Assembly: GCF_001487165.1 (NCBI RefSeq)
Contig: NZ_LN913006.1
Coordinates: forward strand, 991,293-1,055,292
DNA: 64,000 bases
Source of the DNA: Blautia massiliensis (ex Durand et al. 2017)
Lineage (GTDB): Bacteria > Bacillota > Clostridia > Lachnospirales > Lachnospiraceae
Direction: 5' to 3'
Under the pieces are notes generated by a model. That model did no database searches, had not been told where the DNA came from, and worked only from the letters and a program-made list of their open reading frames with translations. Within the stretch, counting starts at the first letter, position 1. Every line of letters starts with the position of its first letter. Both the position numbers and the translations under genes were made by a program. Shown one piece after another: positions 17,821-26,667 of this stretch.

Positions 17821-18396
17821 ATGGCAAGCTTGATGTTGATCGCAATTGGTTCTGCGCTTTGCAGTAACGTTGTATTGAGTCAGTTCCTGGGAATCTGTTC
17901 TTTCCTTGGAGTTTCCAAGAAAACAGAAACCGCAGCCGGCATGGGTGGTGCAGTTGTGTTTGTTATTACTATTGCATCTTTTGTTGCAGGACTGCTTTAT
18001 AAATTCATCCTGGTACCGACCCATTTTGAGTATCTGAAAACGATCGTATTTATCCTGGTTATCGCGGCACTGGTACAGATCGTAGAAATGTTTCTCAAGA
18101 AATTTGTACCATCCCTTTACAAGGCACTTGGTGTATACCTTCCTCTGATCACAACAAACTGTGCAGTTCTTGGTGTAGCACTGAACAACGTTAAATATGA
18201 ATACAGCATTCTTGAAAGTGTTGTCAACGGATTTGCCACAGGTGTAGGTTACCTGATTGCAATTGTATTACTTGCAGGAATCCGTGAAAAAATGGAATAC
18301 AACGATATTCCGGAATCCTTCCAGGGTATGCCGATCGTTCTGCTTACGGCAGCACTGATGGCTATTGCATTCTTTGGATTCTCCGGAATCGTATAG
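17821..18396 (+). CDS. rnfA: Rnf complex subunit A
   Basis: A 191-residue, six-helix membrane subunit that pairs with RnfE around a [2Fe-2S] centre in the membrane. The motifs ALCSNVVLSQFLGICSFLG and LPLITTNCAVLGVALNN give the conserved cysteines. It starts 16 bases after rnfE and is followed 13 bases later by rnfB. Confidence 0.95.
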   Translation: MASLMLIAIGSALCSNVVLSQFLGICSFLGVSKKTETAAGMGGAVVFVITIASFVAGLLYKFILVPTHFEYLKTIVFILVIAALVQIVEMFLKKFVPSLYKALGVYLPLITTNCAVLGVALNNVKYEYSILESVVNGFATGVGYLIAIVLLAGIREKMEYNDIPESFQGMPIVLLTAALMAIAFFGFSGIV

Positions 18397-18409
18397 GAGG
18401 AAGAAGAGC

Positions 18410-19201
18410 ATGAGTATAACAGGAATTATTATGGCTGCAGTCATTGTCGGCGGTACTGGCTTATTCATTGGTATTTTCCTCGGACTTGCAGACAAGAAAT
18501 TAACCGTTAAGGTAGATGAAAAGGAAGAAGCCATTCTCGGCGTTCTTCCAGGAAATAACTGTGGTGGTTGTGGATATCCGGGATGTTCCGGACTCGCTGC
18601 CGCAATTGCAAAGGGAGAAGCTCCTGTAGATCAGTGTCCGGTTGGCGGTGCTCCGGTTGCAGCCAAGATTGGCGCGATCATGGGACAGGAAGTAAAAGAA
18701 ACCGCACGTCAGGTTGCTTTTGTAAAATGTGCAGGAACCTGTGATAAGACGACTGTGAAATATGAGTACACAGGTGTGGAAGACTGTGAGATGATGGCTT
18801 TCATCCCTGGCAGCGGTGCAAAAAACTGTACATTTGGATGTATGGGCTTCGGAAGCTGTGTAAAGGCATGTCCATTTGATGCGATCCATATAGTGAATGG
18901 TATTGCGGTCGTAGATCAGGAAGCATGTAAAGCCTGTGGCAAATGTGTTGCCAAATGTCCACGTCACCTGATCGAGCTGGTACCATATGACAAACAGACA
19001 CGTGTAGCCTGCAGCTCCCACGCAAAAGGTAAGGCAGTTACAACTGCCTGCGAGCTTGGCTGTATCGGCTGTAAAAAATGTGAGAAGAATTGTCCGTCCG
19101 AGGCGATCACAGTTACCGATTTCTGTGCACACATCGATTACGATAAGTGTACAGGCTGCGGTAAATGTAAGGAAGTTTGCCCAAGACATGTGATTCTGTA
19201 A
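18410..19201 (+). CDS. rnfB: Rnf complex subunit B (polyferredoxin)
   Basis: A 263-residue electron-entry subunit that takes electrons from reduced ferredoxin. One N-terminal membrane helix is followed by the Fe-S motif NCGGCGYPGCSGLA. Four ferredoxin-type Cys motifs come later (MGFGSCVKACP, CKACGKCVAKCP, CIGCKKCEKNCP, CTGCGKCKEVCP). The number of clusters is at the high end, as in clostridial and acetogen RnfB. The ATG at 18410 follows AGGAGGAAG. Last gene of the operon. Confidence 0.95.
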   Translation: MSITGIIMAAVIVGGTGLFIGIFLGLADKKLTVKVDEKEEAILGVLPGNNCGGCGYPGCSGLAAAIAKGEAPVDQCPVGGAPVAAKIGAIMGQEVKETARQVAFVKCAGTCDKTTVKYEYTGVEDCEMMAFIPGSGAKNCTFGCMGFGSCVKACPFDAIHIVNGIAVVDQEACKACGKCVAKCPRHLIELVPYDKQTRVACSSHAKGKAVTTACELGCIGCKKCEKNCPSEAITVTDFCAHIDYDKCTGCGKCKEVCPRHVIL

Positions 19202-19210
19202 AACAAAAAG

Positions 19211-19258
19211 GACTGCCTGTCACGGAAGTTTTCCGAGTGATATGGCAGTTCTTTTTTT
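19211..19258 (+). terminator. Intrinsic terminator after the rnf operon
   Basis: A long imperfect hairpin (GACTGCC...GGCAGTT, with inner GTCAC/GTGAT and GGAA/TTCC pairing) ends in CTTTTTTT. Confidence 0.85.
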
Positions 19259-19359
19259 GGAATAAAGCATGTTGTGCCCGATAATGCATAAATAAAATAA
19301 ATACATACAAACTTTTGGTTATATTTCAATGAAAAATTGCAGTTTCCGGTTAAAAATAT

Positions 19360-19388
19360 TTGACCGGTGAATTTCAAGGGGCTATAAT
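19360..19388 (+). promoter_or_regulatory. Sigma-A promoter of trpS
   Basis: TTGACC (19360-19365), a 17-base spacer and a perfect TATAAT (19383-19388), 41 bases before the ATG. I saw no T-box antiterminator in this leader; it is too short for one. Confidence 0.85.
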
Positions 19389-19429
19389 AGGATATAAATA
19401 TTCAGTATACTTCAAGGAGAACGAAATTC

Positions 19430-20494
19430 ATGAGTAAGATTATTTTAACTGGCGACCGCCCGACGGGGCGCCTTCATGTAGGTCATTATGTTGGATCTCT
19501 GGCAGAGCGTGTGAAGCTGCAGAATTCTGGCTTATATGATGAGATTTATATTATGATCGCAGATGCCCAGGCACTTACAGATAATGCAGAGCATCCGGAG
19601 AAAGTACGTCATAACATTCTTCAGGTTGCTCTGGACTATCTGGCATGCGGGCTTGATCCGGAGAAATCCAATATTTTTATCCAGTCCATGGTTCCGGAGC
19701 TGACAGAACTTACCTTTTATTATATGAATCTGGTTACGGTAGCACGAGTACAGCGTAATCCTACCGTTAAATCCGAGATTAAGATGCGTAATTTTGAAGC
19801 CAGCATCCCGGTAGGCTTTTTCTGCTATCCGATCAGTCAGGCTGCTGATATTACTGCTTTCCGTGCGACACATGTACCGGTAGGTGAAGATCAGCTTCCG
19901 ATGCTTGAGCAGTGCAAGGAGATCGTCCATAAATTCAATACCGTTTACGGTGACACACTGACAGATCCGGAAATTGTTCTTTCTTCCAATAAAGCATGCT
20001 TACGTCTTCCGGGAATTGACGGAAAGGCTAAGATGAGTAAATCTCTCGGAAACTGCATCTATCTGTCTGATGAAGAAGATGTTGTAAAGAAAAAGATCAT
20101 GTCCATGTTTACAGATCCGAACCATCTTCGTGTTCAGGATCCTGGTCGTGTAGAGGGAAATCCGGTATTTATCTATCTGGATGCCTTCAGCCGCCCGGAA
20201 CATTTTGCTGAATTTTTGCCAGAGTATCAGAATCTGGATGAACTTAAGGCTCACTATCAGAGAGGTGGCCTTGGTGATGTGAAAGTCAAGAAGTTCCTGA
20301 ATAATGTTATGCAGGCAGAGCTTGGACCGATCCGTGAAAGAAGGAAAATGTGGGAGCAGCGAACCGAAGATGTGTTCGATATCCTGAAAGCCGGTACAGA
20401 GGTTGCCAGAGAAAAAGCTGCCGCAACGCTTCATGATGTTCGTTCTTCTATGCGGATCAATTATTTTGAGGATCAGGATTTCCTTAATCAGTGA
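19430..20494 (+). CDS. trpS: Tryptophan--tRNA ligase
   Basis: Class I tRNA synthetase of 354 residues. The HIGH-type motif is H16-V-G-H19 in GRLHVGHYVGS, and KMSKS is at residues 201-205. The length and the segment FYYMNLVTVARVQRNPTVK fit the longer bacterial TrpS type. It stands alone between its own promoter and terminator. Confidence 0.96.
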   Translation: MSKIILTGDRPTGRLHVGHYVGSLAERVKLQNSGLYDEIYIMIADAQALTDNAEHPEKVRHNILQVALDYLACGLDPEKSNIFIQSMVPELTELTFYYMNLVTVARVQRNPTVKSEIKMRNFEASIPVGFFCYPISQAADITAFRATHVPVGEDQLPMLEQCKEIVHKFNTVYGDTLTDPEIVLSSNKACLRLPGIDGKAKMSKSLGNCIYLSDEEDVVKKKIMSMFTDPNHLRVQDPGRVEGNPVFIYLDAFSRPEHFAEFLPEYQNLDELKAHYQRGGLGDVKVKKFLNNVMQAELGPIRERRKMWEQRTEDVFDILKAGTEVAREKAAATLHDVRSSMRINYFEDQDFLNQ

Positions 20495-20532
20495 TAAAAA
20501 ACAGCGAGAGGAATCACAGGCTCGTATACAGG

Positions 20533-20569
20533 ATCAACCCGGAGATTGTATTCCGGGTTGATTTTTTTT
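20533..20569 (+). terminator. Intrinsic terminator after trpS
   Basis: Perfect 11-bp stem ATCAACCCGGA/TCCGGGTTGAT followed by eight T. Confidence 0.95.
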
Positions 20570-20640
20570 GAAAATTATGTTACTATTGCGTTCATATGGG
20601 AAACAGATGTTCAGCTGTTTCAGGGAAGGAGCCTTGAGAT

Positions 20641-21252
20641 TTGATTTCTTTTGTAAAAGGTACCGTAGCAGATATCGGTGAAAATTGTCTGGTTGTGGAA
20701 AATGGCGGAATTGGTTATGAGATTTATATGACAGGACAGGATCTTGGGAAAGCACGGATAGGCGATGAAAAGAAGATCCATACCTTTCTCTATGTGCGGG
20801 AGGATATTCTACAGCTATATGGTTTTTTTTCGAAGGATGATCTTGGCATGTTCAAGCTTCTGATCGGTGTCAACGGAGTCGGACCTAAAGGCGCTCTGGG
20901 TATCCTTTCCGGGATCAGTGCAGACGAGCTTCGTTTTGCAGTGCTTTCCGATGATGTAAAAACAATCTCCAAGGCCCCTGGAATCGGGAAAAAGACAGCC
21001 CAGAAAATGATCCTGGAGCTGAAAGACAAGCTGAAGCTGGAAGATGCTTTTGAGATGAAACTGGCGCATCAACAGGAAGAAGCAGCTGAGGGAGCATCTG
21101 ATCTGAGGGATAGTCGTCAGGAAGCGGTGGAGGCGCTTGTCGCATTAGGATACAGTTCTGCAGATGCCCTTCGTGCAGTACGAAAGGTACCGGAAGATGT
21201 GCCGGCAGATGATGTAGAAGCAATTCTTCGGGCTGCACTGAAAAATTTTTAA
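20641..21252 (+). CDS. ruvA: Holliday junction branch migration protein RuvA
   Basis: A 203-residue protein that tetramerises on four-way junctions and recruits RuvB. It starts with TTG at 20641, giving the canonical MISFVKGTV; GGAAGGAG is about 10 bases upstream. The OB domain comes first, then two helix-hairpin-helix motifs (LIGVNGVGPKGALGILS, ISKAPGIGKKTAQKMI). The C-terminal RuvB-binding domain is ALVALGYSSADALRAVRKV. The stop codon lies in TTTTTAAC, where an IS605-type element begins, so ruvA is cut off from ruvB by about 1.6 kb. Confidence 0.96.
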   Translation: MISFVKGTVADIGENCLVVENGGIGYEIYMTGQDLGKARIGDEKKIHTFLYVREDILQLYGFFSKDDLGMFKLLIGVNGVGPKGALGILSGISADELRFAVLSDDVKTISKAPGIGKKTAQKMILELKDKLKLEDAFEMKLAHQQEEAAEGASDLRDSRQEAVEALVALGYSSADALRAVRKVPEDVPADDVEAILRAALKNF

Positions 21253-21260
21253 CAAATGTA

Positions 21261-21301
21261 GCAAGAATTCTCCCACCTCTTCAGATGGTGAGATGAATTG
21301 C
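21261..21301 (+). repeat. Subterminal hairpin of the IS left end
   Basis: GCAAGAATTCTCCCACC pairs with GGTGAGATGAATTGC around a short loop. There is no T-run, so it is unlikely to be a ruvA terminator. Confidence 0.6.
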
Positions 21302-21351
21302 ACATCTGAGCATATCTGCTCAAAAAAATCTCTATAGTATAAAAGAAACAC

Positions 21352-21380
21352 TTGTTCTCCTTTCCCTGATGTAGTATACT
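21352..21380 (+). promoter_or_regulatory. Promoter of the IS605-type element
   Basis: TTGTTC, a 17-base spacer and TATACT, 77 bases before the small ORF at 21457. Confidence 0.6.
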
Positions 21381-21456
21381 GAAAAAGAACAATTAGTTCA
21401 TAAATACATATCCGTCGATATAAGAAAAAGGATGATAAATATAATGGAGTTAGACC

Positions 21457-21594
21457 ATGAAAGATGCATTCTGGAGTCAGATCTTCTGTCTGCTCAGTGC
21501 AGGCGGAGCAACGATTGAAACGATACGGCAGTATATAGAAAGCCAGGGTGAGAAGAATGAACCGCGCCGTAAAAATAAGGATCTATCCAAATAA
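21457..21594 (+). CDS. Small ORF of 45 residues overlapping the tnpB start
   Basis: An ATG frame with a TGGAG-type ribosome site encodes a mostly helical peptide (MKDAFWSQIFCLLSAGGATIE...) with a basic end (EPRRKNKDLSK). It runs 38 bases into tnpB in another frame, so it may couple tnpB translation. I do not recognise it. Confidence 0.45.
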   Translation: MKDAFWSQIFCLLSAGGATIETIRQYIESQGEKNEPRRKNKDLSK

Positions 21595-22654
21595 AGAGCA
21601 GAGAGTTCAGATAGAGCAAACAATCGGCTGCAGCCGCTTTATCTATAACCAGATGCTTGCAGATAAGATCAGCTATTACCAGAAAGAAAAAAAGATGCTC
21701 CGGAACACACCGGCCGGATATAAAAAGGAATATCCATGGCTGAAAGAGGTGGATTCTCTTGCCCTGGCGAATGCGCAGCTGCATCTGGAAAGTGCGTTCC
21801 GGAAGTTTTTTCGGGAACCAGCCTGCGGATTTCCACGTTATAAATCAAAGAAGCATGCAAGAAATTCATATACGACCAATGCACTAAACGGAAATATCCT
21901 TTTGCAGGATACCTATCTGAAGCTTCCAAAGATGTCCGTCATAAGGATAAAACTTCACCGTCAGATTCCATCAGACTGGAAACTGAAGTCTGTAACTGTG
22001 AGCCGTGAGCCATCCGGGAAATATTTAGCCAGCCTTTTGTTCTGCTGTGAGAACCAAACAGTGGAAAAAAGACCGGCAGAGAGATTTCTTGGGATCGATT
22101 TTGCCATGCAGGGAATGTGTGTATTTTCTACAGGAGAAAGAGCCGGGTACCCTATGTTTTACAGAAAAGCAGAGAAAAAACTTGCAAGAGAACAGAGAAA
22201 GCTCTCCCACTGTGAAAAAGGAAGCCGGAACTATCAGAAACAGAAAAAAAGGGTAGCTTTATGTCATGAAAAGATAAAGAACCAGAGAAAAGATTTCCAG
22301 CATAAGCTCAGTAGGGAGCTTGCGGAAAGATATGACGCAGTATGTGTGGAAGATCTGAATCTGAAGGGAATGTCCGGAGGACTGCACCTTGGGAAAGGTG
22401 TGCAGGATAACGGGTACGGGCAGTTTCTGTTCATGCTGGGATACAAGCTGGAAGAATGCGGAAAACATCTTATAAAAGTAGACCGTTATTTTGCATCCAG
22501 CAAGATCTGCAGTGTATGCGGACATAAGAAAAAGGAACTGGCATTGTCGGATAGAATGTATGTTTGTGAATGTGGAAATAGGATGGACCGGGATGTGAAT
22601 GCAGCAGTCAATATCCGTGAAGAAGGAAAAAGAATCTATAAAGAATGTACCTGA
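21557..22654 (+). CDS. tnpB: RNA-guided endonuclease TnpB, IS200/IS605 family
   Basis: A 365-residue protein from the ATG at 21557 (a GTG at 21548 is an alternative). The N-terminal helix-turn-helix-like region is VKIRIYPNKEQRVQIEQTI. The RuvC-like active site appears complete: D181 in GIDFAM, E265 in VEDLNLKG and D346 in DRDVNAA. A zinc ribbon lies between the last two (CSVCG...CECG). TnpB proteins cut DNA guided by omegaRNA made from the element's right end. The intact catalytic set suggests a working nuclease. Confidence 0.93.
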   Translation: MNRAVKIRIYPNKEQRVQIEQTIGCSRFIYNQMLADKISYYQKEKKMLRNTPAGYKKEYPWLKEVDSLALANAQLHLESAFRKFFREPACGFPRYKSKKHARNSYTTNALNGNILLQDTYLKLPKMSVIRIKLHRQIPSDWKLKSVTVSREPSGKYLASLLFCCENQTVEKRPAERFLGIDFAMQGMCVFSTGERAGYPMFYRKAEKKLAREQRKLSHCEKGSRNYQKQKKRVALCHEKIKNQRKDFQHKLSRELAERYDAVCVEDLNLKGMSGGLHLGKGVQDNGYGQFLFMLGYKLEECGKHLIKVDRYFASSKICSVCGHKKKELALSDRMYVCECGNRMDRDVNAAVNIREEGKRIYKECT

Positions 22655-22699
22655 CGGCACAAGAAAAAAATCCATAACCGGATAAACATAAAAAACAAA

Positions 22700-22805
22700 A
22701 CCGCGGGACACGCGGGGATAGCCTGTTTTAGCTTTGCCCTAAAGGGTAATCGAGCAGGAAGCCCCCACTTCAAAATCGTAAGATTTAAGTGGTGGGAGCA
22801 TGTCA
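22700..22805 (+). ncRNA. Candidate omegaRNA scaffold at the right end of the tnpB element
   Basis: Directly after tnpB lie several short stems: CCGCG/CGCGG (near 22726), GCCCT/AGGGT (near 22737), CCTG/CAGG closing them, and the large terminal hairpin CCCACTT...AGTGG-GGG at 22763-22796. This layout matches the scaffold part of omegaRNAs. The guide would be the sequence just outside the element, here the start of the ruvB leader (CCGCCGTGAG...). Boundaries are inferred. Confidence 0.6.
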
Positions 22806-22864
22806 CCGCCGTGAGTAAGAGCAAACATGCTCGCACTGAAATGAAATAGAACGGAGCATAGCAA

Positions 22865-23875
22865 ATGGAGAACAGGATCATTACAACAGATGTTACAGAA
22901 GAGGATTTTTCCCTGGAGGGAAATTTAAGGCCTCAGAGTCTGGATGAGTATATTGGTCAACAGAAAACAAAAGATACCCTGAAAATTTATATCGAAGCAG
23001 CAAAGCAGCGTCATGATTCACTGGATCATGTGCTGTTTTATGGACCTCCGGGGCTGGGAAAGACTACACTTTCCGCGATCATTGCCAATGAGATGGGAAC
23101 ACATATGAAGGTAACATCAGGTCCTGCGATTGAAAAGCCAGGCGAAATGGCTGCGATCCTGAACAACCTTCAGGAAGGAGATGTGCTGTTTGTAGATGAG
23201 ATACACAGACTGAATCGACAGGTAGAAGAGGTTCTTTACCCGGCAATGGAAGATTTTGCTATCGATATCATGATCGGCAAGGGAGCATCCGCCCGTTCCA
23301 TTCGTCTGGATCTTCCGAAGTTTACATTGGTAGGTGCAACAACGAGGGCAGGTCTTCTTTCCGCGCCGCTTCGTGATCGTTTTGGCGTAACACAGAGACT
23401 GGAGTTTTATGATAAAAAAGAACTGACGACGATCATTCTACGTTCCGCTCAGGTGCTTGGCGTGGAAATCGAACCCAATGGAGCTGCCGAGATCGCCAAG
23501 CGTTCCAGAGGAACCCCCCGTCTGGCCAACCGTCTTCTGAAGAGAGTACGTGATTTCGCCCAGGTGAAGTATAATGGTGTGATCACCTACGATGTTGCCT
23601 GCTTCGCATTGGATCTTCTGGAAGTAGATCAGTATGGCCTTGATAAAACAGACCGCCGCATTCTCCAGACCTTGATCCTGAATTTTCAGGGCGGACCAGT
23701 GGGGCTTGAAACACTTGCCGCATCAATCGGAGAAGACTCCGGAACACTGGAAGACGTGTATGAACCCTATCTTTTGCAGACAGGTTTCCTTAACAGAACT
23801 CCACGTGGAAGAATGGCTTCCGTGCTGGCATATACCCATCTTGGATATCCTCGTCCTGATTTATCGACAAAATAA
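22865..23875 (+). CDS. ruvB: Holliday junction branch migration ATPase RuvB
   Basis: A 336-residue AAA+ motor, full length. Walker A is GPPGLGKTT (residues 60-68), Walker B is LFVDEIHRL, sensor 1 is LVGATTRAG and the arginine finger region is APLRDRFG. The C-terminal winged helix is present ([11 protein letters not shown]). With the IS element upstream it has lost the usual direct coupling to ruvA. How it is transcribed now is unclear: read-through from the IS, or a weak promoter in the 60-base leader. ATG at 22865 with GGAGC upstream. Confidence 0.96.
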   Translation: MENRIITTDVTEEDFSLEGNLRPQSLDEYIGQQKTKDTLKIYIEAAKQRHDSLDHVLFYGPPGLGKTTLSAIIANEMGTHMKVTSGPAIEKPGEMAAILNNLQEGDVLFVDEIHRLNRQVEEVLYPAMEDFAIDIMIGKGASARSIRLDLPKFTLVGATTRAGLLSAPLRDRFGVTQRLEFYDKKELTTIILRSAQVLGVEIEPNGAAEIAKRSRGTPRLANRLLKRVRDFAQVKYNGVITYDVACFALDLLEVDQYGLDKTDRRILQTLILNFQGGPVGLETLAASIGEDSGTLEDVYEPYLLQTGFLNRTPRGRMASVLAYTHLGYPRPDLSTK

Positions 23876-23887
23876 TAGAAAAACTTC

Positions 23888-23916
23888 TATACATTTTTGC
23901 GGGAATCAGTTATAAT
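23888..23916 (+). promoter_or_regulatory. Candidate promoter of zapA
   Basis: TATACA, a 17-base spacer and a perfect TATAAT (23911-23916), 90 bases before zapA. Confidence 0.55.
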
Positions 23917-24005
23917 AAAAGAAATTGCGGGTTGTAAGACCGGCAATGCAGAGGAATGTTATTGAGGAAATTACCAGTAACAGATAAATTCAGGAGGCTT
24001 TACGA

Positions 24006-24413
24006 ATGGCGGTAAAGAATACAGCACAGGTTGTTATCGATGGAAAGATCATTACTCTGGGCGGGTATGAGTCCGAGGAATATTTTCAGAAGGTTGCAGC
24101 CTATATGAATAATAAGATCAGTGAGCTGAGTCAGATGCCGGGATACTCCAGACAGGCCATGGAGACCAAGCATACACTGCTCAGTCTGAATATTACAGAT
24201 GATTATTTTAAGGCAAAAAAACAGGCGGAGATTTTTGAACAGGATCTGCAGCAGAAAGACCAGGAGATGTATGATCTGAAACATGAACTGATCTCTTTGA
24301 AAATGCAGATTGAAGAGGCGAAGAAGGCAGAACAGGAAGCTCAGGAACAGAAGAATCTTCTGGACGGTAAGGTGAAGGAGCTGGAGAAAGAACTTGATGA
24401 ACTGCTTAAATAA
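24006..24413 (+). CDS. zapA: Cell division protein ZapA
   Basis: A 135-residue FtsZ-ring stabiliser. The N-terminal globular domain starts NTAQVVIDGKIITLGGYES. The C-terminal half is a long coiled coil rich in Glu, Lys and Gln (about residues 75-135). The ribosome site is CAGGAGG, and a terminator follows. Confidence 0.88.
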   Translation: MAVKNTAQVVIDGKIITLGGYESEEYFQKVAAYMNNKISELSQMPGYSRQAMETKHTLLSLNITDDYFKAKKQAEIFEQDLQQKDQEMYDLKHELISLKMQIEEAKKAEQEAQEQKNLLDGKVKELEKELDELLK

Positions 24414-24417
24414 GGAG

Positions 24418-24450
24418 GGGGGATTGCTTCGGTAATCCTCTTTTGTTTTA
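24418..24450 (+). terminator. Intrinsic terminator after zapA
   Basis: The stem GGGGATT/AATCCTC has a TTCG-containing loop and is followed by TTTTGTTTT. Confidence 0.7.
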
Positions 24451-24492
24451 TGGTCATCGGATTGATTAACAGATGGGAGATGAGGGAATACT

Positions 24493-26661
24493 GTGAAAAA
24501 TATGATAACAGAACTGCTCTCGCCGGCAGGTTCTTATGAAAGCTTTGAGGCAGCTATTGGTGCCGGGGCTGATGCGGTATATGTAGGGGGACCGGCTTTT
24601 GGAGCAAGAGCTTATGCGCAGAACTTCACCCAGGAAGAGCTGATCACTGCCATTGAGACCGCACATATCCATAACCGTAAATTATATCTTACTGTGAATA
24701 CACTTTTGAAGAACCGTGAACTGGATGATCAGCTGTTTGAATATCTGCTTCCGTATTATGAGGCAGGGCTGGATGCGGTGATCGTACAGGATCTGGGAGT
24801 ATTTTCTTTTATACGCCGGAATTTTCCGGATCTGGATATTCACGCAAGCACACAGATGACAGTAACCGGACCGGAGGGAATGCGGTTTCTGGAGGAAAAG
24901 GGAGCAACGCGTGTGGTTCCGGCCAGAGAGCTTTCCCTGGAAGAGATATCTGCCATGCATAAGGCAAGTCCTCTGGAAATAGAGACTTTTATCCATGGAG
25001 CTCTCTGTTACAGCTATTCCGGCCAGTGCCTGATGAGCAGTATTTTCGGTGGAAGAAGCGGAAACCGTGGCCGCTGTGCACAGCCATGCAGGCTTCCTTA
25101 CAGTGTAACCATGGATCACAGAAAATATAAAGGAGACAAGGATTTTTGTGCATTAAGCCTGAAAGATATCTGCACTCTGGATATTCTTCCGGATATCCTG
25201 GAGGCGGGTGTTATGTCTCTGAAGATCGAAGGGCGTATGAAACAGCCGGCGTACACAGCGGGCGTCACGGCAGTATATCGAAAATATCTGGATATGTATT
25301 TAAGTGGAAAAGAATATCACGTTCAGGAAAACGATCGGAAGTATCTTCTTGAGCTTTTCAGTCGGGGAGGATCCTGCAAAGGATACTATGATATGTATCG
25401 CGGGCCGGAAATGATGGCTTTTGCCAATGAAAAAAAATCCGGTAATATCCAGCCGGAGATCAGAAAAATAAAAGAAAAAATTCATGGGAATTTAATACTT
25501 TCTCCTGAAAGTCCTGTTATACTGGAAATAACCTGCAAGGGCCAGACAGTAACTGCTATGGGCGGTGAGGTACAGTTTGCTAAAAATCAGCCAATGGAAG
25601 AACAGAGGATCCGTCAGCAGATGGAGAAACTGGGAAATACAGATTTTCAGTGGGAGGATCTGAACATTGAAATAAATGGAAGGATTTTTGTTCCGGTTAA
25701 AGTTCTCAATGAAGTACGAAGAGATGCTCTGAGTCAGCTGCGAGAAGCACTGATCGGATGTCAGAAGAGAGCACAGGTTACGAAGCAGCCGACGAAATCT
25801 AAGGATCAGGCTGCCTGCCACAGAAGGGTAACAGACAGCCTGCCTGTGTATGTATCCTGTGAACGTTCGGATACTGCGGAAGTACTTTTGAACGAACCGG
25901 GGATTACAGGTTTTTATTTTCCTTTTGATACTATGGAAAAATATTTTTCACCGGAACTTGCTGCAAGCAGTGAATTATATCTTTCTACTCCACATATCCA
26001 TCGCGGAGAAATCCCCGAAAAGTGGCTTCGATCAGCTCAAAAATGGTTGGAGCAGGGTATGAAGGGCTTTCTGGTAAGAAACCTGGAATCTTACGCCGTA
26101 CTGAAAAAAATGGGATATGGCGAAAAATGTATCCTGGATGCATCCATGTATACCTGGAATGATCAGAGTGTTGATTTCTGGCGGGAAGAGGGAGTTCTTC
26201 GAAATACAGTCCCCCTTGAGTTGAATGAGGGTGAACTGAAACATAGAGATAATACTTCTTCGGAGCTGCTTTTATATGGTTATATCCCACTGATGCTTTC
26301 CGCGCAGTGTGTAAGGAAGAATCTTTTCGGATGTACAGGAAAATATGAGACGGCTTATCTGAAAGACCGCTATAACAGTGAATTTCCGGTAAAATGCAGT
26401 TGTGATCCATGGGGAAAAAACATCTCCGAAAAAGCAAAATACTGTTATAATATCATTTATAATAGCATTCCTTACGGACTTCCGGGTGAAAAAGATCAGG
26501 TAAAAAAACTGAACCTTCACTCTTTGCGACTGGCATTTACGATCGAAGAGCCAGAGAAAGCAAAAGCGATCCTGAAAGAATTCCGGACGGTTTATCAGGA
26601 AAACGGAAAACCTTCCGGACGCAGGTATACAAAAGGCCATTTTAAAAGAGGAGCCGAGTAA
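24493..26661 (+). CDS. U32 family peptidase / RlhA-like protein
   Basis: A 722-residue two-part protein. The N-terminal U32 domain has LLSPAGSYESFEAAIGAGADAVYVGG and the signature FIHGALCYSYSGQCLMSS-FGGRSGNRGRCAQPCR, with cysteines as in RlhA/TrhP enzymes. Members of this family hydroxylate rRNA or tRNA bases rather than cut peptides. The C-terminal half includes a second U32-like region with cysteines (QCVRKNLFGCTG). GTG start at 24493 after GGAGATGAGGG; an ATG at 24502 is possible. It is followed 6 bases later by the ftsW/rodA-like gene. Confidence 0.85.
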   Translation: MKNMITELLSPAGSYESFEAAIGAGADAVYVGGPAFGARAYAQNFTQEELITAIETAHIHNRKLYLTVNTLLKNRELDDQLFEYLLPYYEAGLDAVIVQDLGVFSFIRRNFPDLDIHASTQMTVTGPEGMRFLEEKGATRVVPARELSLEEISAMHKASPLEIETFIHGALCYSYSGQCLMSSIFGGRSGNRGRCAQPCRLPYSVTMDHRKYKGDKDFCALSLKDICTLDILPDILEAGVMSLKIEGRMKQPAYTAGVTAVYRKYLDMYLSGKEYHVQENDRKYLLELFSRGGSCKGYYDMYRGPEMMAFANEKKSGNIQPEIRKIKEKIHGNLILSPESPVILEITCKGQTVTAMGGEVQFAKNQPMEEQRIRQQMEKLGNTDFQWEDLNIEINGRIFVPVKVLNEVRRDALSQLREALIGCQKRAQVTKQPTKSKDQAACHRRVTDSLPVYVSCERSDTAEVLLNEPGITGFYFPFDTMEKYFSPELAASSELYLSTPHIHRGEIPEKWLRSAQKWLEQGMKGFLVRNLESYAVLKKMGYGEKCILDASMYTWNDQSVDFWREEGVLRNTVPLELNEGELKHRDNTSSELLLYGYIPLMLSAQCVRKNLFGCTGKYETAYLKDRYNSEFPVKCSCDPWGKNISEKAKYCYNIIYNSIPYGLPGEKDQVKKLNLHSLRLAFTIEEPEKAKAILKEFRTVYQENGKPSGRRYTKGHFKRGAE

Positions 26662-26667
26662 AAGTGT

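Larger units (their letters stand above)
21254..22805 (+). mobile_element. IS605-type element carrying tnpB only, inserted between ruvA and ruvB
   Basis: The element holds a small ORF, tnpB and a structured right end, without a tnpA transposase gene. It should need a TnpA supplied elsewhere. The left end is placed just after TTTTTAAC because IS605-group elements insert 3' to short T-rich targets (TTTAA or TTTAAC for IS605 itself). A subterminal hairpin follows at 21261-21301. The right end has a subterminal hairpin at 22763-22796 and probably stops shortly after GAGCATGTCA. Exact ends are estimates; no target duplication is expected in this family. Confidence 0.75.

Noticed and set aside
19202-19429. 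T-box leader before trpS
   Set aside because: Too short after the promoter, and no conserved T-box sequence or antiterminator stem seen.
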